This document shows, in pieces, positions 49,488 through 55,624 of a DNA stretch of 55,624 nt (positions are counted from its first letter, which is position 1; each line of letters starts with the position of its first letter). Origin of the DNA: an uncultured Ruminococcus sp. (GTDB taxonomy: Bacteria; Bacillota; Clostridia; Oscillospirales; CAG-272); assembly GCA_902778725.1 (NCBI GenBank), contig CACYYS010000003.1, positions 1-55,624 on the forward strand, given 5' to 3'. The notes under the pieces were generated by a model. The model had not been told where the DNA came from, made no database searches, and saw only the letters and a program-made list of their open reading frames with translations. Both the position numbers and the translations under genes were made by a program.

Positions 49488-50732
49488 TCATTTTTTATAG
49501 CCGTAGCCGGCGTTTTCGCGCTTTTCCACGCAGTCGAGCTCCAGCATGTGCAAAAACGCCCCCGGCGTGTAGACGAGATACTCGCCCACGCGGTCGCCGT
49601 TATCGAGGGGGAAGGTCTTGCCTTCGAAGGAGCCAAGCAGCTTTGCCGGCACGGGATTGACGAGGAGGATCCGCCGGTCGTCCGATGCGTAGCCGAAGCG
49701 GCGCGTGCTCGACCAGGAGAGGAGGGTCACGCCGCGGATGCGGATATCGTGGACGTAGCGGGCGATCCCGTCCTCGGAGAGGACCAGCGGCAGCCCGCGC
49801 CGCAGCGCGGGGATGAATTTGCAGGAATAGCGCACCTCCCGCGCCGTGACCGAAAAATCCTCGCCCGCCCGCGGGAAAAAGAGGGAGAGATAGGGACGGC
49901 GGACCGGGGAGAGGAGGTAGCCGTTTTCCTCGCAGACGGAGCGCAGGCGGCGCAGCGCCTCCCGGCGCTTGCAGACGGCGCGGATCCATCGGATCAGGGC
50001 GAGGAGGAGGAAAAACGCGGCGATCCCGGCGAGGATCTTCAAAATCTCCGGGCGGAGCAGGACGGAGCCGATCGAGACGAGCTGGGGGAACAGGAGCTGC
50101 AGCAGAAAGCCGGTGAAGAGGTAGAGGAAAAAGACGGACGCCCACTCGCGCCGGTAGGCGCGGCGGCGTTTTTTGCGCGCCCAGTCGGAGTCCGTTTCGG
50201 TCCGCTTTTTTTCCGCGCTCCAGACGGCGAGCGCCGAGAGGCGTCCGCCGAGCCCGCAGAGAAAGAGGACGGGGAGCGCGAGGAGGAGGAACCGGAGCTT
50301 TGCGCCGGGGGCGGTCCCGAACAGCTCCTCCGCAGCGGGATGGGTAAAGGAGAGCGGCAGAAAGATCAGAAGAAGGGCGAAGACGAGAAAATCAAGGAAA
50401 AAACGGGGAGAGGAGAAGAGGAAGGCGAGCTTTGCGGAGAGGGAAAGCGGGCGCGGATCTCTCGCGTGATAAGCGGAGTAAAACGTATCCCCGTAGAGGG
50501 TCTCGAGCCGGGTGAGAGAGTAGAAAACGCCGGCAAGCACCAGGAGGATGATCCAGAGCTGGGGCCGGGCGAAGCGCGCCGCGTCCGTCACGTCGCGGAA
50601 AAAGCTGAACTGCCGGATCCGCCAGTGGATCTGTGAGATGAAGAAGTACGGCAGGCAAAGGAAGACCAGAGAGAGGAAAAAGCGGAGACAGGGGAGCAGC
50701 CGCCGCTTGAGAGAGGGGAGATCGATCTTCAT
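49488..50732 (-). CDS. Putative multi-pass membrane protein, 414 aa
   Basis: About eight hydrophobic segments spread over the first 290 residues, with a soluble C-terminal domain (about 300-414) containing EDFSVTAREVRYSC and GVTLLSWSSTRRFGYASDDRR. No family recognised. ATG 50732 has AGGA upstream. It is alone on its strand between the corrinoid operon and the divergent araC gene, with its own promoter at 50782-50810 and a terminator at the other end. Function is unknown. Confidence 0.65.
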   Translation of the reverse strand: MKIDLPSLKRRLLPCLRFFLSLVFLCLPYFFISQIHWRIRQFSFFRDVTDAARFARPQLWIILLVLAGVFYSLTRLETLYGDTFYSAYHARDPRPLSLSAKLAFLFSSPRFFLDFLVFALLLIFLPLSFTHPAAEELFGTAPGAKLRFLLLALPVLFLCGLGGRLSALAVWSAEKKRTETDSDWARKKRRRAYRREWASVFFLYLFTGFLLQLLFPQLVSIGSVLLRPEILKILAGIAAFFLLLALIRWIRAVCKRREALRRLRSVCEENGYLLSPVRRPYLSLFFPRAGEDFSVTAREVRYSCKFIPALRRGLPLVLSEDGIARYVHDIRIRGVTLLSWSSTRRFGYASDDRRILLVNPVPAKLLGSFEGKTFPLDNGDRVGEYLVYTPGAFLHMLELDCVEKRENAGYGYKK

Positions 50733-50781
50733 TTTTTTCCTTTCCCGGAGAGGGAAAACTCCGAAGCGATGCATTTTCTTT

Positions 50782-50810
50782 ATTTTAGCACGGACGGCAG
50801 GGGCGTTCAA
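50782..50810 (-). promoter_or_regulatory. Promoter of the membrane-protein gene
   Basis: TTGAAC (50810-50805) and TAAAAT (50787-50782), spacing 17, minus strand. Confidence 0.75.
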
Positions 50811-50917
50811 GGCTTTTTTGCTCGATATTTTTCGTTTCAAACGACATTTTTCATTTTCGGGACGCGCTCGCGCGGGGCGGAAAACCGGCCGTCCGTTTTT
50901 TTGTTTTGCAAAATAGT

Positions 50918-50946
50918 TTGACAAAACAAAAAGGGTGTGATAGAGT
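50918..50946 (+). promoter_or_regulatory. Promoter of the araC-family gene
   Basis: Consensus TTGACA (50918-50923) and TAGAGT (50941-50946), spacing 17. Confidence 0.75.
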
Positions 50947-50977
50947 AAAAAGGCAGAACGAAAGAGTGAGGAGCAAA

Positions 50978-51763
50978 ATGGAAACGAGAAAGGACGCCGC
51001 CTTCCTGATCACGGAGTTTTCGATGCGGCATATGCGATTCGATACCCGCCACTTCTGCGACGGCTCGGCAGGGAAGCTGCACACCAGCTTCGGCTATATC
51101 GTGAAGGGGTGCGACACGCTGACGACGGAGCACCTTACCCTCGAGCTGAGGGAGGGGAGCTTCTTCTATCTGCCCGAGGGGATCCGCTACCGCTCGGAGT
51201 GGAAGGGCTCGCCCTCGATCGAGTATTATATGCTGCATATGACCTTCGCGAGGGAGGAGGAGCGGAAGTTCGAGCCGAGCCGGATCGAAGCGCTCTCCGG
51301 CCCGGGGATGCAGGAGCGGATCTCCCGGATCGAGCAGGGTCTCTCCGGCGGAGAGGGAGATCAGTTCGGGGCGCTCGCCGCGCTCTACCGGCTCGTCGCG
51401 GAGGCGCTTCCGCATCTCAACCCATGGGAGGAGCCGAAGAGCAGCCCCGCTCTGCAAAAGGCGGTGGAGTATCTGAAGGAGAATTACAACCGCGATTTCA
51501 GCATGGCGGAGCTGGCAAAACACTGCTTCCTCAGCGAGTCGCGCCTTTATCATCTTTTTGACAGGGAGTTGAAGATCTCGCCTCTGCGCCTGCGCAACGA
51601 GATCCGCGTCAACCGCGCGGTCGCGATGCTCCGGGCAAAGGAGACCTCCGTCGGGGAGATCCTTGCGGAGACGGGTTTTTCCTCCGAGGCCTATTTCCGC
51701 AAAATTTTCAAGGAGCAGACGGGGATGACGCTCTCCGAGTACGTCCGGATGCTGCGCAAGTAA
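50978..51763 (+). CDS. AraC-family transcriptional regulator, 262 aa
   Basis: N-terminal cupin-type sensor (about 1-130, GSFFYLPEGIRYRSEWKG) and C-terminal double HTH (about 165-262), with the HTH stretches MAELAKHCFLSESRLYHLFD and VGEILAETGFSSEAYFRKIFKEQTGMTLSEY. The latter is the classic AraC signature. ATG 50978 has GAGGAG upstream. It is transcribed towards the dehydrogenase gene and is likely its regulator. The intergenic stretch 51764-51972 holds repeated GAGCAG boxes and a long hairpin, possible binding sites. Confidence 0.93.
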   Translation: METRKDAAFLITEFSMRHMRFDTRHFCDGSAGKLHTSFGYIVKGCDTLTTEHLTLELREGSFFYLPEGIRYRSEWKGSPSIEYYMLHMTFAREEERKFEPSRIEALSGPGMQERISRIEQGLSGGEGDQFGALAALYRLVAEALPHLNPWEEPKSSPALQKAVEYLKENYNRDFSMAELAKHCFLSESRLYHLFDRELKISPLRLRNEIRVNRAVAMLRAKETSVGEILAETGFSSEAYFRKIFKEQTGMTLSEYVRMLRK

Positions 51764-51870
51764 ACGTTAAAAAATAAACGAACAGCACAATCGGGCATCC
51801 GACCGGAACCGGACGGAGAAACGCGCCCGTTTGGCTTTCCGTGCGATTTTTCCGTTTTTTTCCAAAACGG

Positions 51871-51939
51871 AAAAGAGCAGAAATGAGCAGGAAAAAGAGC
51901 AGAAAAGAACTGTGTTTCTTTTCTGCTCTTTTGTATAAT
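51871..51939 (+). promoter_or_regulatory. GAGCAG repeat array, long hairpin and -10 box upstream of the dehydrogenase
   Basis: GAGCAG occurs at 51875, 51885 and 51897 and inverted (CTGCTC) at 51923. AAAAGAGCAGAAAAGAA at 51893-51909 pairs perfectly with 51916-51932 (17 bp, 6-base loop), followed by TATAAT at 51934-51939. The hairpin may terminate the araC transcript, or the repeats may be regulator sites overlapping the -35 region, for which no good hexamer is seen. Confidence 0.55.
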
Positions 51940-51972
51940 AGTCTTGGTATCTTTTACAAAGAGGTGAAAAGT

Positions 51973-53004
51973 TTGCAGACAAAAAATATCACTTTTACCA
52001 AACCGTTTACCGCGGAGCTTGTCGACGGCGACCTGCCGGAGACGCTCGGACCCGATCAGGTCCTGGTCCGCACGGCGTTCAGCACGGTCAGCCCCGGCAC
52101 GGAGCGCGCCGTGATCTCCGATTCGCCCAACTGCGGCGGCTACCGCGATCACGTTTTTCCGCGCCAGAGCGGATACTCCTCCGCCGGGTACGTCGTCGCC
52201 GCGGGGGAGAAGGTAAAAAGCGTCAAGGCGGGCGACCGCGTGATCGTCTTCTGGGGCAGGCATTCCTCCTATAATCTCGTGCCGGAGCGTCAGGTCGTGA
52301 AGATCGAGGATGATTCCGTCACGCTGGAGGAGGCCGCCGTCGTCTTCATCTCCACCTTTTCGCTCGCGGCGATCCGCAAGTGCCGCCTTGAGATCGGGGA
52401 AAAGGCGCTGGTCATGGGATGCGGGCTGCTCGGGCAGTTCGCCGTCCGGCTCCTGCGCGCGGCGGGCGCCGCGCCGATCGTCGCCGTGGACACCGTCGCC
52501 GCGCGGCGGGAGGAAGCAAAACAAAACGGCGCGGACTTCGTCTTCGATCCGGCCGAGCCGGATTTTGCCGCCAAAGTCAAAGCGGTCACGGGCGGCGGCG
52601 CCAACGTCGCGATCGAGGTGACGGGCTTCGGCGCCGGGCTCGACGAGGCGCTCGACTGTATGGCGCGCTACGGCAGGATCGCCCTGCTCGGCTGCACCCG
52701 CGACAAAAACTTTACGATCGATTATTATCAGAAGATCCACACCCCCGGCATCACCATCGTCGGCGCCCATACCAAGGCGCGTCCGGAGCACGATTCCTAT
52801 CCCGGCTGGTTCACACAGCGGGACGATATCAAGGCGGTGCTGCGGCTGCTTGCCGCAGGGCGGATCGACTTTGGCGGGATCATCCCGCCGGATCCGTATT
52901 CCCCGGCGGAGTGCGCCGCGGTGTATGACCGCGTGGTGAACGACCGTTCCTTCCCGACCCTGGCGCAATTTGACTGGAGAAAACTGGAAAGAGAGGACTT
53001 TTAA
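51973..53004 (+). CDS. Zinc-type alcohol/sugar dehydrogenase, MDR family
   Basis: 343 residues from a TTG start at 51973, with GAGGTG 6 bases upstream and MQTKNITFTKPF as beginning. MDR fold with VLVRTAFSTVSPGTERAVI, a GYSSAGYVVAAGEKV segment and the Rossmann motif VMGCGLLGQFAVRLL. It lacks the structural-zinc Cys cluster usually at about 95-115 and has no obvious catalytic GHE box; it has the GTER type common to the threonine-dehydrogenase-like group of MDR proteins that pair with Gfo/Idh/MocA oxidoreductases. Indeed such a gene starts 2 bases further. The substrate is probably a sugar or polyol. Confidence 0.85.
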   Translation: MQTKNITFTKPFTAELVDGDLPETLGPDQVLVRTAFSTVSPGTERAVISDSPNCGGYRDHVFPRQSGYSSAGYVVAAGEKVKSVKAGDRVIVFWGRHSSYNLVPERQVVKIEDDSVTLEEAAVVFISTFSLAAIRKCRLEIGEKALVMGCGLLGQFAVRLLRAAGAAPIVAVDTVAARREEAKQNGADFVFDPAEPDFAAKVKAVTGGGANVAIEVTGFGAGLDEALDCMARYGRIALLGCTRDKNFTIDYYQKIHTPGITIVGAHTKARPEHDSYPGWFTQRDDIKAVLRLLAAGRIDFGGIIPPDPYSPAECAAVYDRVVNDRSFPTLAQFDWRKLEREDF

Positions 53005-53006
53005 CG

Positions 53007-55394
53007 ATGGAAAGGATCAAGATCGGCCAGATCGGCGCGGAGCATGACCACGCCGGCGAGATCATGCGCACCTTGAAAAAATTCCCCGAGGTATTCGACC
53101 TTGTCGGCTTTGCCGTACCGGAGGGGGAGAAGATCGCGGCGCCGAAGCAGTACGAGGGCGTCCCGCAGATGTCCGTTGAGGAGCTGCTCGCCACCCCCGG
53201 TCTGCAGGCCGTCACGGTGGAGACCTACGAGCTGAACCTGACAAAATACGCGAAGATGGCGGTCGGCTACCTGGTCGGCAGCAATATCGTGAACACCTTC
53301 AAGAGCGTGATGGAGTTCAACGAAGGGCTGGCCAAGAGCGCGAAAGACCTGAAAAAGACCGTGGAGCAGACCCGGGCCTATAACCTGGCTTTGCAGGTGA
53401 TGGGCAAAACGGCGAAGGAGATCGAGCAGAACAAGAGCCTGAAAACCACATTTGAAAACCTTCAAAAGATCGGAAACTCCCTTGCCCTGCCGGAAGCCGC
53501 CGCCGGGCTTCGGAACATCAGCGCGGTAAAGGATGCGCTGATGGAGCTGAAAATGGTCGGCTCCTATGCCCTGCAGTGGATTTATTACAAGGTGCAGGAA
53601 GTGGCCGCCGGGCCGCTGGCGCGCACCAGAGAAATCCTTGGGAGTGTCCGGGACTGGTTTTCCGGGAACATCAAGAACATCGCGGAAGGTTTCGGCAAGG
53701 CGTTTTCCTGGGCATTACAGATCATCAATTCGGTGGCGACAGCTATTGGAAAGGTTATCGGCTGGATTGACAAGCTCCCGCCATCTATTAAAATTGCCGG
53801 GGCTGCTGCGATTGCTGTCATTGCGGCGGTCAGGTCAAAGACGGCCCTAATTACGATGATTATTTCGGCGATCCTCTTGCTGATCGATGATTTTGTCACC
53901 TATATGCAGGGTGGCGATTCCCTGTTCGGGGATTTCTGGGGAAAACTGATCGAATGGGTAGAAAAAGCCAGACCAATCATAGAGGAATTTATAGGATACT
54001 TTGATGCTGGCCTGCAGGCGGTTGGAGAAGCGATAAATTGGCTCTGCGATCTGTTGGGTACTGATACCGTTGTTGCTATCGGCCTCGTTGGGGTTGCTCT
54101 TTGGGCGTTGTCCGCGAACCCCATTGTTCTGATTATCGCTGCGGTTATTGGGTTGATTACCGGGCTTGGCTGGCTGGTGAAAAACTGGGATAAGGTCAAG
54201 GAAGCAGCCATCGCCTGCTGGGATGCAATCAAGGAATGGTGCGTGAATGCCTGGCATTCGGTTGAGGAAGCCTGGGGAGCTGTTGTTGCTTGGTTTGCAG
54301 ATATATGGAACAATCTGAAAGCAGCAACAGAGCCGATTTGGAATGAAATAAAGGGATTTGCTGTTTCCGCCTGGGACGGAATCAAGGAAGTCTGGAATGC
54401 AGTCACCGGATGGTTCAGTGATCTTTTCAGCGGTATTCCTGCGTTTGCTTCCGAAGCCTGGGAAAAGATCAAAGCTGCTTTCTCCGCTGTGGGCAGTTGG
54501 TTCTCGAATAACGTTGTAACCCCGATTAAAAACGCCTTCAACGGCATCGGCGAATGGTTTTCCACGACCTTCAGTGAAGCCTGGAAAGCGGTTGAGGATA
54601 TTTTCGGGAAAGTCGGCGAATGGGCTGCTGGTATTTGGAACGGTATTTCTGAGGGAATTGCCAAGGCTGCCGATTGGGTTTCCGGGGCTGCAAAGGACGC
54701 CGGCGCATGGATCACGCAGGCAGGCGTTGACGTTGGCGATTTCTTTAAAAACGGGTGGAACTCCATCTTCGGCGGGCCTGAACAGGAGCCTATAACGGTG
54801 GAGGTTGACACGGAACCCGTGGAAAACGCTCAGACGGAAATGGAAGCGTTTCAGGCGGCCATTGAATCCCTGGCTGACAGCACCAAGTTGCAGGAGTGGT
54901 ACACAGAACAGTTTGGGTCCATTACGCAGATCGTGCAGGAAGCGGCTGCCGCCGTGGAGTCTGCCATGCAGGCAATCAAGACTGCCCTCGATACCGTGCC
55001 GGAGAACGCGGTTGCGGCCAAATTCAACCGTATCCGGTCAAGCATCCAAAGAAGCATGTCGGCCTCTGCCAGTGCCGTCAGCAGGCAGGTAGCAGCCATC
55101 AAAGCGTCCCTTGCCAGCATTCCTTCCAATATTAACGTAACCGTCGGCACAACGATTGTGCAGCGGTATAAAACCGCCTTATCCGCCCTTGGCGGAGCCG
55201 CAGATGCCCAGGCCACGCCGGGGTATGCCTTTGGCAGCACAGTGAACAATATCAGGAACAGTACGAGCAGCAATACTGTATCTGCCCCAGCGACCATCAA
55301 TGTGTTCGGGACTGATGCAAAATCCACCGCGAAGCAGGTTTCCGCGAACCAGGTTTCCCTGGTGCAGAGGAATCTGAAAGCCCTGGTGCAATGA
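53007..55394 (+). CDS. Chimeric gene: N-terminus of Gfo/Idh/MocA oxidoreductase joined to phage tail tape-measure protein
   Basis: 795 residues in one frame. Residues 1 to about 85 are the Rossmann half of a Gfo/Idh/MocA oxidoreductase (IKIGQIGAEHDHAGEIMR, then ELLATPGLQAVTVET), paired with the dehydrogenase before it. From about residue 86 the sequence is that of a phage tape-measure protein: hydrophobic membrane-like stretch (about 265-295, 365-395), many Trp-rich amphipathic helices such as WDAIKEWCVNAWHSVEEAWG, then an Ala/Ser/Gln tail. The GC content falls at the join. It is probably a prophage insertion, a recombination product or an assembly error; neither half is a complete protein. 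Confidence 0.85.
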   Translation: MERIKIGQIGAEHDHAGEIMRTLKKFPEVFDLVGFAVPEGEKIAAPKQYEGVPQMSVEELLATPGLQAVTVETYELNLTKYAKMAVGYLVGSNIVNTFKSVMEFNEGLAKSAKDLKKTVEQTRAYNLALQVMGKTAKEIEQNKSLKTTFENLQKIGNSLALPEAAAGLRNISAVKDALMELKMVGSYALQWIYYKVQEVAAGPLARTREILGSVRDWFSGNIKNIAEGFGKAFSWALQIINSVATAIGKVIGWIDKLPPSIKIAGAAAIAVIAAVRSKTALITMIISAILLLIDDFVTYMQGGDSLFGDFWGKLIEWVEKARPIIEEFIGYFDAGLQAVGEAINWLCDLLGTDTVVAIGLVGVALWALSANPIVLIIAAVIGLITGLGWLVKNWDKVKEAAIACWDAIKEWCVNAWHSVEEAWGAVVAWFADIWNNLKAATEPIWNEIKGFAVSAWDGIKEVWNAVTGWFSDLFSGIPAFASEAWEKIKAAFSAVGSWFSNNVVTPIKNAFNGIGEWFSTTFSEAWKAVEDIFGKVGEWAAGIWNGISEGIAKAADWVSGAAKDAGAWITQAGVDVGDFFKNGWNSIFGGPEQEPITVEVDTEPVENAQTEMEAFQAAIESLADSTKLQEWYTEQFGSITQIVQEAAAAVESAMQAIKTALDTVPENAVAAKFNRIRSSIQRSMSASASAVSRQVAAIKASLASIPSNINVTVGTTIVQRYKTALSALGGAADAQATPGYAFGSTVNNIRNSTSSNTVSAPATINVFGTDAKSTAKQVSANQVSLVQRNLKALVQ
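53255..53285. other. Junction between host-type and phage-type sequence
   Basis: The oxidoreductase pattern stops after NLTKYAKMA and the tape-measure pattern begins at VGYLVGSN. Upstream sequence is of high GC like the rest of the window; downstream codons are noticeably more AT-rich. No target duplication or att site is visible. Confidence 0.6.
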
Positions 55395-55406
55395 GGTGAG
55401 GCAACG

Positions 55407-55624
55407 ATGATCAATACCATGCTGCAAACATCCATAGGTGATTTTTACTTTGATGCTGTATTCCGAACGGAGCACAGCGCCAACATGATCATTACGGAGC
55501 ACCCGGTGCAGACGGGTGCTCCGATTGCTGACCACGCCTATCTGGAGCCTGAGGAAATCACCTGTGAAATCGGCATGACCGATGTGAACGGCGACGGCAT
55601 GAGCGTGCAGATGTATCAGCAGCT
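55407..55624 (+). CDS. Phage baseplate/distal tail protein, N-terminal part (partial)
   Basis: Begins MINTMLQTSIGDFYFDAVFRTEHS after GAGGTGAGG and runs off the right edge. The N-terminal sequence, with ITEHPVQTGAPIADHAYLEPEEI near residue 28-50, fits phage distal-tail proteins of the Dit/baseplate type. Such genes normally follow the tape measure, which agrees with the gene before it, 12 bases away. 72 codons are visible. Confidence 0.75.
   Translation, partial: MINTMLQTSIGDFYFDAVFRTEHSANMIITEHPVQTGAPIADHAYLEPEEITCEIGMTDVNGDGMSVQMYQQ

Noticed and set aside
1..55624. CRISPR arrays, insertion sequences and rRNA genes
   Set aside because: No regularly spaced repeats, transposase motifs or rRNA sequences were seen.

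Overview
The window is a high-GC, densely coded piece of chromosome from an anaerobic Firmicute. It most resembles an uncultured member of the Clostridia (Oscillospirales or Christensenellales type). The reasons are pyruvate:ferredoxin oxidoreductase, an [FeFe]-hydrogenase-like Fe-S protein, a corrinoid methyl-transfer operon, IreB, the c-di-AMP receptor DarA, a YtrA-type GntR regulator and Gram-positive-style lipoproteins. No rRNA, CRISPR array or insertion sequence is visible. From about 53.26 kb to the right edge the sequence is phage-like and lower in GC, and it joins the host sequence inside a gene.

Layout. 1-2.2 kb: end of a SufC-like ATPase, a short SufB/SufD-like scaffold and a small propeller protein. 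2.4-5.6 kb: ABC exporter with an extra N-terminal zinc ribbon, its DUF1854 partner and DarA. 5.7-7.3 kb: ROK sugar kinase and ThrH. 7.3-14.6 kb (minus): an alanyl-tRNA editing protein, Tex, a C_GCAxxG_C_C redox protein, two tandem serpin lipoproteins and a small lipoprotein. 14.6-16.2 kb (minus): lipid kinase and PAP2 phosphatase, overlapping by 4 bp. 16.5-20.8 kb: AzlCD exporter and a 1069-residue lipoprotein. 20.9-28.2 kb: IreB, RibF, a DacA-like protein with degenerate motifs, a binding-protein-like lipoprotein, a PHP protein, then DRTGG / HATPase / hydrogenase-like Fe-S protein / DRTGG. 28.3-32.5 kb: PFOR and an ECF S component. 32.5-36.6 kb: tRNA-Thr with flanking repeats, RsmA and a YtrA-regulated ABC operon. 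36.9-43.6 kb: secreted protein with a DnaJ-type zinc-finger array, VanY-like peptidase, lipoprotein, S1-domain protein, sialidase-like protein and tRNA-Arg. 43.6-49.3 kb (minus): corrinoid methyl-transfer operon. 49.5-53.0 kb: membrane protein, AraC regulator and a zinc-type dehydrogenase, then the truncated Gfo/Idh/MocA gene fused to a phage tape-measure gene.

The most unusual feature is at 47758-49323, where an AraC-type regulator and a methyltransferase-type corrinoid protein share one open reading frame at the head of a corrinoid operon. A second candidate system is the PHP / DRTGG / HATPase / hydrogenase-like cluster directly before PFOR. It looks like a redox-sensing signalling module, with a perfect palindrome at the PFOR promoter as a possible target.

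Twenty or more start sites and promoters could be set from visible Shine-Dalgarno sequences and from -35/-10 pairs, most of them 17 bp apart. No database search was possible. Family names rest on motifs and recalled family features.
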